Source of the DNA: Conidiobolus incongruus B7586
Taxonomy: Eukaryota > Entomophthoromycota > Entomophthoromycetes > Entomophthorales > Conidiobolaceae
Reading direction: 5' to 3'
Length of the DNA stretch: 34,919 bases
NCBI GenBank assembly: GCA_000697335.1
Contig: JNEM01013601.1
Location: 1-34,919 of the forward strand
The translations under genes were made by a program, and so were the position numbers. This document shows positions 22,505 to 33,769 of the stretch, one piece after another (positions within the stretch are counted from its first letter, which is position 1; each line of letters begins with the position of its first letter). The notes under the pieces were generated by a model. It was not told the origin of the DNA. It did not search any database and worked only from the letters and a program-made list of their open reading frames with translations.

Positions 22505-24041
22505 ATTCAATCTGTCTAATCCTTGACAAAATTTTGGATTATCTTTAATACCATTTATGTATTCAATACTCAGTCCTCTTCCACTCTTAAATTTATATAG
22601 TATATCTTACAAAATTTCACCTTATTCTAAAATTTTTTTATTAAACTTGAATACTCCTTTTGTAGCTTTTTTTATTCTTTACTTCATTTAAACTTTCAGT
22701 TTATTTTCGCTTTGACTATTGAAATACCATATCAAATTATAATTCAAATTTTAATTATTTGAAAATGTAATTGATTTAATATATATTCCCAAGATTTAGT
22801 TTTTTTTGTAGTATTTCTATCTTTTATTCTCGTGCATGATCAAATATACTACACTATATTCATGTTACCTTGATAGAATTTTAATTTAAACTTTTAACTA
22901 TATATTCTATTAAATATAAACTAATACTTAACTCAATATATGATATAATCATTGATTTAAACAACGATACAAGGTGATATTTGTTATATACGAAAACTAG
23001 TACCTAACTATTTATATAGTATTATTTTTCCTGACCAATATAATAAATTCTAGATTTATTCCTGTATTTCGCTTCAGCACTTGTTCTGTTAACTGAAAAA
23101 CTCCACTATATAGTTTAAATACAGTGAAATCATATATTAACAATAATAATTAGGATATAGCTTGATTTTCATATTAATATTCATTCATACTTTATATTAT
23201 TTATATGACATTGTATTTTTCTGTTATTGCTTACAAATCAGATATGTGTTAATTAAAACTAAATAAATGTAAATTTTTTAAATTTGATATATAACTTTTT
23301 TGAAACTTAAGTAGTATATATATATATATATATATATCATAATATAACAATCTAAATAAATATAAAATTTGCTCTAATTAACCAACAGATTCACAGTATC
23401 AAATGATATGATTTTAAATTTATATGAACGATTAACCCTGAGTTGTATATAGTATAATGCTTTTTACTATTCATATTGTAACAATTAATATATATATGTG
23501 TGTGTGTATTAAATTAAAAATCTCTGGTTGATAAATGAAAAGCAATGACCAGATCTTGTTTTTGGAAAAAAATCATTACTGTAATTGACTGCTGGTTTTT
23601 GCTTTTTGGTAAAAATTAAATTAAATTTCAACTATGCAATAATTATTTTACACATACATTAATAACTGTTTATAAGTTTGTTGATATTATTTTCAGATGT
23701 AAAAACAAGGTTAAGTATTAAGTATTTGAGAATGTCAATATGTTAAACAATTTAATAAATTATAGTTTTAGTGTTTTTAAAAAAATATATATAATGATTG
23801 ATGAACAGGAGAATGTCAGGTTGGTGATGTTAGAAACTCTCTAGTTGAATAAAAATTGAGTTAATTAAAAAATCAAATTAAAAACTTGATCATCATTCAT
23901 ATATGTAATTTATAGAATCAAATAATAAACATTATAACAATTGCAATATATATATCATTAATTCTAAACTAAAATTAAATTAATAAAAATATTTGAACAT
24001 TTGACAAATTTATTAAATCAAAAATTATATTAAAAAGAAAA
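22505..24041. other. gene-free spacer with simple repeats
   Basis: It contains a (TA)n tract at 23315-23337 and a TA/TG tract at 23489-23508. No coding pattern is visible. This is the 3' side of both flanking genes, which converge here. Confidence 0.5.
23315..23337. repeat. (TA)n microsatellite
   Basis: Uninterrupted alternating TA, about eleven units. Confidence 0.9.
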
Positions 24042-24648
24042 TTAAATGGTTTTTTGGTTAGGTACAGTTTTATCGGTAGTTTCAGCAGCGGGAGTGGGAA
24101 CAATAGCTGGTACAGTGCTAGGCTTGTGACTAAAATATCAAAAAATTAATCAAAGTGATATATTGATATATATTTATAAATATTTACGTGAAAACTCTGA
24201 ATAATTGATAGCAGTTAGTAGCAGCAACGAATAAATTGACACTGAAAAGAGAATAGTTAACAGGCGTGATAACTAAAGAGTATCTAGACCAAATTAAACC
24301 AGTGGCTGCTAAAGCTAAAACAAATCACTTAATATTTCATATCCTATTATGATACTAATATTTACCTGTAGTTTGAGAAACTGAAATTTTTTCAACAGGT
24401 CTTTGTAAATCTCCCAACCCAGCAAAAACCAAACCCTAAAATATAATTTAATAAAACATTTTAACACTTATATCATATTTATTTATACCCATTTCATAGC
24501 GGGAGCCCAAAAGTGAACAGTTTTAGGACCTATAAATAGGTTTTAAAAATTTATTATCAAATATTGAAATTAAAAAATATTTACCAGCAGGGTGGTTTAA
24601 AAATTGTTGGAATTTCGAAGTAGCAACAGATGTAGCAGGTCCTGACAT
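24042..24648 (-). CDS. MPC2: mitochondrial pyruvate carrier subunit MPC2, five exons
   Basis: I read exons 24648-24585, 24529-24489, 24435-24366, 24314-24188 and 24129-24042 on the - strand. Together they give 129 residues. All introns are GT...AG and 51-58 nt, starting GTAAATA or GTATAAA. The N-terminal half has the MPC2 signature F-L-N-H-P-A-G-P-K-T-V-H-F-W-A-P-A-M-K-W-G-L-V. It is followed by G-L-G-D-L-Q-R-P-V-E-K-I-S, L-I-W-S-R-Y-S-L-V-I-T-P-V-N-Y and S-V-N-L-F-V-A-A-T-N-C-Y-Q-L. These correspond to the three membrane segments of the family. MPC2 pairs with MPC1 in the inner mitochondrial membrane to import pyruvate; no MPC1 lies in this window. The C-terminal tail of about 28 residues is Pro/Thr-rich and not conserved. 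The short exons hide this gene from simple ORF scans. Confidence 0.95.
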
Positions 24649-27051
24649 TTTGTATTTAAAGATTAAGTCAATGTTCTAAAATTCAAATTGGAATTAATTT
24701 CAAGTTTATTAATATGACTCAAATAGTAATTGTATTGGCGATATATTATATCAAATAAGCTCTTTAATTATTTTTCATTGATTATTAAGGTATAATTATT
24801 ACACGTATTTCATTTTAAATTGATAATAAACTTACAAAATAACAAATAATTATTAATAAATAATAGATTAATTGCTATCAATAAGCCCCAAAGCCACCAA
24901 TAACCTTTTAAGAATCCTATCTAAAATTATGGGATAATACTGGGGTGTATGACTTAAAGTTATTCATATGATTTATATTATTATTTATTAATAGGTAAAA
25001 AATTGAGTTAGTTGATTGATAATCATTTTTATATTTATTTTCTAACAAAACTTCAATTTCAGTTATAAAAATGAATATTTAAATATAATACTTTTTATAT
25101 TCCTTAGTCACTTTTAATAATTTTTAGTCAAATATGTTGTACAATTATTTTAATCCAATTTGGATGATTCTTCCAAAGAATCAGTAAATCCAATATTAAT
25201 ACTTCTACTATATCAAATATTTTAAAATTCGGCCTTCGTATACAATAACTTAAGCTGAAAATTAATGGTAATTATTATTGAAGATATTTGTATAAAACTC
25301 TATTAATTATAATTATATCCAACTAATTTATGATAAAAAACTGAATAAGATATAAATAATATTGCATTTATGAATTTCAATCAATTATTTAGATAAATTA
25401 CTAATTATTGTATAAATATTTTATTATTATAACTTTCAATTATTATACTTTCATTAAGTTTCAAATATAATTTTGAATATAATATTTTAACACTTAAAAA
25501 AATAAAAAAAATTCATAAAAATAATTACTAATATTTAAGATTTTAAGATTACTAATTTAAAAATTTGAATACTATTAAAATATAATTCAATCAAAAGTTA
25601 TAATACTTTATTTCTTAATAACTTCTAAACAATAAACATCTACAAATATGCATCATATAATTATACAAAATAGTGTCTTAAAAAGAAAATATTTATCATA
25701 TCTTTATCGGATAAAGTGTATTAAAAACTTATATATTAGATATATTATTTTTATTCTGAAAATGATTATATTGAAATAGAACTATGATAAAAATAATAAC
25801 TCCCAAATTTGTAAATTAAATTTTGATAAATTGAAAAATAATAAAAATAATATGATCGCATTGAATGGAAAGAAAACTAATATCACTGGCGTAGGGTAGG
25901 TATTAATTATAATATTTAAGAAGTATATTAATCATAAATTTTGATAAAGCATACTATGTATCAATTTTATAAGTTCATTTCAGATTAATTATCTTTATTT
26001 TGAAGTAGTTGAAATATTATATAGAGCTATTATTTTTTGACATATTAATTAATAGTATTTTTTTAGGATTACAATAAAAAAACTTGGTAATATACATACT
26101 TATAATCAAATAACCAAAAAATATATTTCAAATATAATTCTTAAAAATTTTATCACTATGTATTTTATTATTATATTTATTTGTATTATTTACATATTGT
26201 GAGTAATAAATAACTTTTATTTGAATTTAACTGATATAAATTTTGTTATGATTAAAATTTGAAAAATAATAGTATTTCTCAAATCACAAATAATATAATA
26301 GGAAGTTAATTTATAAATTATTTGATATCATTTTATATTATTGCTTTAATCAATATTCAAGATTCATTGAAATAAAAATAATACTTTAAAATTAAATTGA
26401 TGATACAATATTATTAACTTGTAATTATTAAAAATTATTAAAATATTCAAAAACTATTATAAAATTCAATATTTGAAATTTAATAATAAATAGTAGATTA
26501 ATCTTTAAAAATATTTTTAAATTTTAGAAAATCAAATGAAATATTGATAGATCAATTTAGTATATTTGATATAATCATTGATATATTAGTAATATATTAT
26601 TATAACAACAATTGAATATTTTAAAAATTTTAATTAAAATAGTAGTTAAGAAATTTCAATATTTTTGGTAGATTATTATTTTTAATTAATTTATATTAAT
26701 TTATTTATTAATTATTATTTTGGATATAAGATTGATTTTCTAAGCTTTATTAAGCCACCATAAAACTCAGTTGATAAATATAATAATAATAATTATTATT
26801 ATTATAACAATGACGTGGAAAGTTGTCAATATAAGATAATATCATAATGAGTGTGGATAATTTAACTTCTTACAGTTTATTATAGTAAATTGAGTTTTCT
26901 GAAATAATAATATTTTAGTTGTCAATATTTCAAATACTGATTGAGGTTTATTTTTGTTTTGGGTAATTCAATAAAATTGATAGGTAAAATTCAATTGAGT
27001 CATATGATATTACATGTTTTGTTCTTTGGGAAAGCCTACCAAGTGATAAAA
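24649..27051. other. gene-free AT-rich spacer
   Basis: It contains the promoter side of MPC2 and the 3' side of the second PPxY gene. A small patch at 24,885-24,955 is less AT-rich but has no supportable gene. A 28-bp perfect palindrome lies at 26779-26806. Confidence 0.45.
26779..26806. repeat. 28-bp perfect palindrome of ATA/TAT triplets
   Basis: A run of TAA-type triplets is followed directly by its complement, with the centre between 26792 and 26793. It lies about 245 bp beyond the stop of the PPxY copy B gene. It is probably a simple-repeat by-product. Confidence 0.8.
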
Positions 27052-27690
27052 TTATACATTGGATGTAGAGTTATGTATTCTGACAGTGGGCGGTGATGTA
27101 ACGATTTCTGAAGTGGGAGTCGCAGATTGTGTCATCTCGGACTTGCGAGGTTGTTCGTATATAGGAGGCGTTTCTAGCGCGCATTGGTATGAAGGAATCG
27201 TGACATGTGAGCTGTTTTGATGTCTCCACTCACTGGTGGGAGAATATTGAGTGTGTGAAACTTCCAATTCAAGCAATTTGATGATCTTGACACGACGGTC
27301 TAACCTTAGCATCCTCCATATCAGAATAGACACCAGGAAAGTGATGACCACCATCCTTGAGATATGCAGGATCATATCGTTATTAATATGGAAATTTAAA
27401 ATATAGCTAATACCCACAAAAAGTACACAACAGAATAGGATGATGAGACCTTCAGCATTGCCAGCCTTGAGGCAATTGTTCCTGAACTTGGATAGAAATC
27501 GAGCATTTTGATATCCTAATATTTCACTTTGATATTTATCAAGAGATCGACTGAATACCAGTTTCGACCACTTGGGAACTGGATCCGAGTATGTGGGTAG
27601 GGTTGGTCCTGCGGGTGTCGTGGTAAATCCGGATAAATCAATGTCATTGTGTCTTCCGGTAAAACTGGTGACTAGAACCCCTATCGTCAT
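27052..27690 (-). CDS. two-membrane-segment protein with C-terminal PPxY motif (copy B)
   Basis: This single exon encodes 212 residues from the ATG at 27690. I do not recognise a named family. The short N-terminus holds T-L-P-T-Y (30-34), then V-P-K-W-S-K-L-V-F-S-R-S-L-D-K (38-52), matching the L-P-S-W-Q-K-L of copy A at the same place relative to the membrane segments. Two hydrophobic segments follow (about 80-100 and 107-127), then a basic M-L-R-L-D-R-R-V-K. The tail has I-P-S-Y (165-168) and, ten residues later, P-P-I-Y (175-178), exactly the spacing of copy A. The N-terminal disordered region of copy A is missing. From the motif I infer binding to WW domains, for example of an Rsp5/NEDD4 ubiquitin ligase, with both ends on the cytosolic side. 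This is not proven. A TATA box lies 85 bp upstream. Confidence 0.78.
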   Translation of the reverse strand: MTIGVLVTSFTGRHNDIDLSGFTTTPAGPTLPTYSDPVPKWSKLVFSRSLDKYQSEILGYQNARFLSKFRNNCLKAGNAEGLIILFCCVLFVGISYILNFHINNDMILHISRMVVITFLVSILIWRMLRLDRRVKIIKLLELEVSHTQYSPTSEWRHQNSSHVTIPSYQCALETPPIYEQPRKSEMTQSATPTSEIVTSPPTVRIHNSTSNV

Positions 27691-27767
27691 GACTATATTG
27701 TTTTCATATAAAAAAATATTAAAATTCTAAAAATAATGAAGGTCCGGGCGTTGGATCATATCAGTTA

Positions 27768-27775
27768 TTTATATA
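27768..27775 (-). promoter_or_regulatory. TATA box of the second PPxY membrane protein
   Basis: On the - strand TATATAAA lies inside AATATATAAATAAC, the same 14 bases as in front of copy A. A G+C-rich GGTCCGGGCGTTGG (27741-27754, + strand) lies between it and the ATG, probably in the leader. Confidence 0.5.
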
Positions 27776-30424
27776 TTACTAATCTCACCTACTTTTCCAC
27801 TTCAAATAAAATTCTATTTATTTGACCCAATTATGATCATATGATGATATTTGATATTTTGATCACAATTTCTGGTAGAATGATTATGAATCAAATTGGA
27901 TTTTAAACCACTTCTTAATTACCCAATCAAGTATAATATTAACTTGAATTTGGCTAAGAAAAATTGTAAAGCTGACAAAAATTCACCTTTTAAATCCGTT
28001 TGAAAGTTATTAAAAAACTACATAATAATCTTTGACTATTAGCATAAAAGAGCGATGGTTGCTTTCTAATAACAAACTTAAACCTTCAATACAATGCTGA
28101 AACCTGAAAAAAATGAAACATTAATCTCCTTATTGGAATGACACTAATAAAAAAATTAATTAAATCATTGTACTGGATCAAATATTCTAAAAAGAAGTTG
28201 GAAAATTTAATACAACAGGTGAACTTAATTGCTTAATTTAGTAACCTCAATATTTTTGAATATGTTTATAACCTTCTATTCTTCCATTGTTACCTGTATA
28301 ACGTTTTACTAATGCAATATTATTGATTAATATAATGTCGATTTTTATCATTTTTAGTAATATTTAAAATTTTATAATTTTAAAGCTTTTTTTTCTAATT
28401 TAAAAATTTTAACTTTTGTCAGTTAATTTGATTTGAGTATTTATGTACAATTAGAATAGTCAAAACTAATGAAATTATTGTAGTTTAGTCACTATATAAA
28501 GACTTCAAAAATATTTAAAACTTACATATCCTTGAATTAATTCTTATATTTTCATCCTTTTTTAAGTATTAATGATGATTTTTATATTGCATAAATTTCT
28601 AATTTCTTTTACCTTGAATATAAATTACTATTTAGTAGTTCTGGATCGATATTCTACATGATTTATATTGTCAATAAATGAGTATTTGCATCCTATGAAC
28701 TAATCAAATCACCTTTAAATATCAAGCACGTTGCTATTGGCATGAACTCTTTAATTATTCTTTTTTTATTAATTATAGATAATTTCTTTTCTCACTTAAT
28801 TTTCACCTAATATTTCACTAGTTGTTTTGATTAGCTTGAGACCTTATTATGAACAAATTTTCTAAAATGATAATTTAATAATATAGTTTATACTAATTTA
28901 TTTTTATATTTTTTCATATTTAATATTTGTTTAAATATTATCAATTTTGTATTATTATTATTATTATTAATCACCGTTAAACCCATAAGTTTAGGTACAT
29001 TATAAATAACCTTGAAATAATTAATCAATTTTGTTCTAATAAATGTCATAATATTATATAAATTTGATAAACGGTTATATAAAGATAAATACAATTAATA
29101 ATGAAAAAAAAAATGTTTTTAATTAAAATATTGATTGCTTTAGTCTGTTTAATTCGATTCTGATATCCAATAAATACAAGATATACTGATCAACGCTTAT
29201 TATCTTTTAATTATTGAAATATAAAAGAAAAATTTGAAATCATAGTTTAAATTATATTTACTTTCAGCGTTATGTATCTGTACATTTCTTATCGAAATAG
29301 AATTAATTCAATATATTATATATCAACAATACTTAGCATTTCATATCTAAACCAAGGTATTTAAATTTATTGAATATCGATGGAATATATTTTATCACTA
29401 AATTGCAAATCAATTAAGATTTTTGATAGTATTATTAACTGTTAAAATTTTAATAATATCAATCTATATTCAATATTTATTATTATACTTTGAGAATTTT
29501 GATAAAATTGGTGATAATAAATATATGATAGTTGGAATATTATTATAATCCTTCTATATAATATCTTATTATACTATATATATATATTTTATCATATTTA
29601 TTTAAAAACAAATTATTTTAGAAAGGTTGATTAACTTAAATAGTGCGATGTTCATTGAAAAATATGAAGTATAAAGTATAAAGTTTAATGTGTAGCATTA
29701 ATTAAGGGATTAAATATCATCTAGTATTTTAATAAATCATATAGTTCATTATTTAATCCAATACTTTGAAAACTGTATATATTTTTCCGATTTATTTGAC
29801 CAATATCACCTGAAAATTATATTGCGACTAAGTTTAGTTTATTTTTAGTTCATATTTGTTTATAAAAAGTTATTAAATATAATTAATTTTCATTTTCTTA
29901 TATTAATAATCAAGTTTAAACACCAATTAAGTATTTTATCGTAATACATTGATAAATGAAGTATTCTCTTTAAAGATATATAGTAGATGAAAGCATTGAA
30001 AACCTAATACCAATTGATAAAATTATATTTTATTAGAACCAATAAGCATATTTCACTAACTTTCAGATATATATATATTTATAAACCTATATATATCCTA
30101 TATCTATTATAAAATTATTTTTAATATTGCTTTTGGAATGTATATATTTGCTTTATATTCTAATAATAAGAATAATGGAATAAATTAGAATAAATTTAGA
30201 ATTAGCTTTTTCAAATTCTATTCTGACAGGTATTTAATTAATGAACAAAACGTTAATGACTATTATTAATAAATAAATATATATATACTTACTCCACTAA
30301 TATAAAATATAATTTTTATCTTAACAATTTTATGAACATAAATTACATTATAACAATATAATATTTAGATATTTGAACCAAATGAATATTATTACTCTTG
30401 ATATTTAATTATCAATATTTTTCA
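27776..30424. other. gene-free AT-rich spacer
   Basis: The part 28,010-28,320 is slightly less AT-rich and gives short protein-like pieces on the - strand with many stops, which I cannot assign. The rest is spacer. Nothing else is supportable. Confidence 0.4.
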
Positions 30425-31420
30425 ATAAAAAAATAAAATATTTAATATATAATTTACAAAAATAAATATATACATTTTAAATTCAGTAGTCAATTTAATT
30501 ATTGATAGTTTTTTGCTATAGTTTTGTTAAACTTCTAAAAATAACTTTTTTTTATTAAACACTAATTTAAAATTTTACAAATTAATTAAATTTTTAAGTG
30601 AAAATTTTCTTTAAGATTAATTTTAATTGCATAAAAAATTATAATTATACAAGTCATTTAATAATGAATATATCAAATATAATACCTATTTCTAAATATT
30701 CTTAAATATAATTATTTTATAAATATTATATCAAATAGTAAATGTCTTTAAATTATATTATGAAAATTAATTATAAATAATTTTATATAAATAAACAAAT
30801 ATAGAACTAATTATTAAATAAGTTTCCCTTAAAAACTAAATAAGAATAGAATACTCTATTTTAATATCGCAGATTCATAGCCATTCTCAAATTTACCAAA
30901 TATCATAACACAATTCATTTCCTTATAAATAATTAAATAATATAACCTTTTATAGGTAATGGCCTCTAATATAGTCAGTCTGTTGATAGTTTTTTCTTGG
31001 CTTAACTTCCTTTATAATCTGATTTTACTTGATTAATTTAATAAAACCAATTTTTATCTAATATAATTAATCTTTTATAATAACTAATATTTACTTATAA
31101 ATAAGCTATTTTAGTATTTTAAGTTTTATTTAATTTATTAATTGATTTTTTATATATTGATATATGTAATATATTTTTAAATTTAATATTAAAATACTTT
31201 GATAACTTTTTTGCTAAAATTAAATAATTTTTTTAAATATATTCTTTATTAAAATAAAATTTAAATATAAGTTAAATTAATCTTTTAAATTCTAAATACT
31301 TTAATTTAATTTCTTTAACTATAGAATAATTTAATTAATATAAATAGTTTTAAAAAACCTATTGTTGAGTTTTAATAATATTATTATAAAATATTTTTGA
31401 TAATTATTATTTATTTAATA
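30425..31420 (-). mobile_element. mariner transposon copy 2, decayed and interrupted
   Basis: The left part (about 30,425-30,862) aligns with 33,780-34,245 of the better mariner copy. Shared blocks include AAACTAAATAAGAATAG and the downstream end TTTAATATATAA. The right part (about 31,079-31,420) aligns with about 34,400-34,870, for example CTTTGATAACTTTTTTGCTA against CTTAGATAATTCTCTAGCTA. Both are on the - strand. The stretch between (30,863-31,078) does not match the other copy. The element is heavily AT-mutated and has no usable frame. Its right end is cut by a Tc1 terminal repeat. Confidence 0.6.
30863..31030. other. less AT-rich segment inside mariner copy 2
   Basis: Sequence such as GGTAATGGCCTCTAATATAG and CAGTCTGTTGATAG is clearly richer in G+C than the decayed transposon on both sides and does not align with the other mariner copy. 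It could be an insertion of other DNA or a divergent mariner core. I cannot decide. Confidence 0.4.
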
Positions 31421-31640
31421 TATATTAATTTGCAAAAGTGAGTTATAAAATAAAAATCATTTAAATATTTACCTTTAACTAAAATAATTTTTAACTAAAT
31501 TAATTTAAATTAAAATTTATAATTAAAATATATTTTCTAATTATAATAGGTTATATTTAATTATATTTAATATATTATTAGTTAATATATCAAATTTTAA
31601 ATTTTAAATAAAATAAATTATAAATTTATAGGTTTATAAG
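31421..31640. repeat. solo Tc1 terminal inverted repeat
   Basis: It begins TATATTAATTTGCAAAAGTG and ends near AAATTTATAGGTTTATAAG. This matches the left terminal repeat of the adjacent full Tc1 copy (31,695-31,921) in the same orientation, at lower identity. No transposase follows it before the next element, so it is a remnant of a separate, older insertion, inserted in mariner copy 2. Confidence 0.6.
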
Positions 31641-31694
31641 TTTAAAGGGTATATAAAGCAAATATTACTTAAATTTTTTTTATTAAATTATATA

Positions 31695-31921
31695 TACACT
31701 AACCTACCAAAGTAAGTTATAAAATCAAAAATACTTATATTTTTACTAATAACTTCATTAATATTTAATAAAATAAACTTAAATTAAATAATTAAAATCT
31801 ATTATATTTATTAGTTATATATATCATTAAATGATGATATTTAGCTATTAATTGGTTAAAATATAAACTCTTAAATTTTACCTAAGGTGAATTATAAATT
31901 TGTAGGTTTTTGGTGATAAAA
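31695..31921. repeat. left terminal inverted repeat of the Tc1 element
   Basis: About 227 bp, the inverse of about 33,049-33,271. The outer core AAAGTAAGTTATAAAATC and inner core AAGGTGAATTATAAATTTG are in direct orientation within the repeat. Confidence 0.8.
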
Positions 31922-33048
31922 AAAAATTAAAACCTAGTATATCTACCTTTAACTTTTCTAACTTTTTTAAGTTTGTGTGGTATAAAATCAACTAACTTCT
32001 TACACTAAAAAAAGTTAATCTTATTCTATACTTCTTGAATATATTTTTAAAGTTGATCTAAATTTTTTACTGGGGGGAAAACTTTAATAGCTTTTTTTAA
32101 CTAATCCTAAAGGTATTTAATTAGATTAAAGTTAGGAGATTGAAGAAGCTATTTTATAACTGTTATCTTGTTATTTTTAAGCTATTTGGTAGTAAAAGTT
32201 ATAGTATAGCAAAGGGTATTATCTTACTAGAAAATAATATTAGATTTATTTAACCTATATTATTCAATGGTTTTTTTTAATTCATTGTTTAAAATACTTT
32301 AATACATCTCAATATTAATTTTTTTATTAACTTTACAAAGATACTTTATATCTAAAAACAATATATATCCTTAAATAATAATTAACCTACTATTATACTT
32401 TTAGGTAAAATTAACATAATAGTTATAAAGTAGTTTTATATCTTTTTTAAAGTATTTAGCTTTTTTATTAGATTTACTAAAGTATATTTTTGTTTCATTA
32501 AACTAAATAACCTTACTCTAATCAGTTTTAATTTAACATTAGTAGCAATATTTAAGCTTTTACCTAACTTTACAATAGGATTTTTTTAATTAAAGGTGTT
32601 TTTTCTTAAAGTATAAGTAGTATCTATGCTAATATAAAACACATATAATAGTATTAGTGCTAATTAATATTCTTATATAGTTTTATAGTTCCTGTTATAT
32701 TTCTACAATAATATTATATTTACCTATATTAACTAACTTATAAATATACTTCTTATTATATTCATCTATAATTTTAATATACTTAAGTTTAAGTTTAAAT
32801 GTTTTTTTATTGTTATTCTTAACAATTTTAACTATAATAAACTAGCTAACACTAGTAATTCTAGTAATATCACAAGTTAATTTACCTTCTTTATAAAGTT
32901 GATTAATGTACAAGTAAATTTTTTTAGAGAGGGATTTAAACATAATAATACTAATAAAAAGAATTTAGTATATCTGTAAAATATTATATAAAATAATAGT
33001 AAAGAGAGAAAAAAAATATGGTTATATATTGTTAAATATATCCCTTTA

Positions 33049-33271
33049 TCTCAAAAACCTGTAAATTTATAACTCACCTTAGTTAAATATTAAAGGTTAA
33101 TATTTTTGCTAATAGTTTACTAAATATATCTAAATATATTTATTTATTATTAAATAATATACCTTAATTATATATTATAATTTCAAGTAATCTAATATAT
33201 ACAATTGTTTTAGTTATTAATTAAAATATATATATTTTTAATTTTATAACTTATTTTTACAGGTTAGTGTA
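33049..33271. repeat. right terminal inverted repeat of the Tc1 element
   Basis: It is the inverse of 31,695-31,921. The inner end AAAAACCTGTAAATTTATAA and outer end TTTTATAACTTATTTTTACA are the clearest matches. The middle has diverged more than the ends. Confidence 0.75.
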
Positions 33272-33769
33272 TTTATTAAATCAAATTTAGTTATTAACTA
33301 TATAATATTAAAAATCTTTATGATATAAATATTTTACTTTACTTAATAACTCAAAAAGCCTTATTAATTTTGAAACTTTAATTTAGTTTATTTATATTAA
33401 AAATCAATATAATATTATTAATAATTATTTAATCTTATTAAATAATTCTTATATTATTTATTTTTGAAATTAATAATATTAAATATAAAATAAAAAATTA
33501 TAAATATTATTTATATTTTTTCTTATATTATAATTTATGGTTTTAAAATAATTTTAATTATAAACATTAGTATTAAGTTAATATAAAATAAGTTTTAATA
33601 ATATAAAATAAGTTTTAATAATAATAAATAATTTTTAATAAGGTTATTTTTAATAGCTTTCATTAAATAAATAATTGTAACTATTATTTTTATAATTAAA
33701 AAAAATTATTTATTTACTTTTTTATATTATTTTATTTTATTATTACTCTATATTTTTAATAATGGGAAT
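33272..33769. other. AT-rich stretch between two transposons
   Basis: No coding pattern. A three-unit 20-bp tandem repeat lies at 33581-33640. It may be further decayed transposon sequence, but I cannot align it to either family here. Confidence 0.4.
33581..33640. repeat. 20-bp tandem repeat, three units
   Basis: The unit ATATAAAATAAGTTTTAATA occurs at 33581-33600 and again, identical, at 33601-33620. A third, changed unit follows at 33621-33640. Confidence 0.85.

Larger units (their letters stand above)
31695..33271 (-). mobile_element. Tc1-type DNA transposon with both long inverted repeats, decayed
   Basis: The outer tips are TACACTAACCT at 31695 and AGGTTAGTGTA ending at 33271, giving about 1.58 kb, a normal Tc1 size. 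Long inverted repeats occupy 31,695-31,921 and about 33,049-33,271. Each repeat has a direct-repeat core at its outer and inner end (roughly A-R-G-T-R-A-R-TTATAAA), an IR/DR layout like that of some Tc1 elements. The transposase lies on the - strand, about 32,950 to 31,928. Recognisable blocks are Y-K-E-G-K (N-terminal helix-turn-helix), F-N-E-T-K for the first catalytic Asp (now Asn), D-N-T after two Gln turned to stops, and the S-P-N-F-N-L-I-K-Y-L block, where the expected Glu is Lys. Trp and Gln codons have become TAG or TAA, so the gene is dead. Confidence 0.85.

Noticed and set aside
28888-29094. 68-codon open frame on the - strand
   Set aside because: It is made of Asn, Lys, Ile and Leu runs from AT-rich DNA with an AAT triplet repeat, with no composition change from the spacer.
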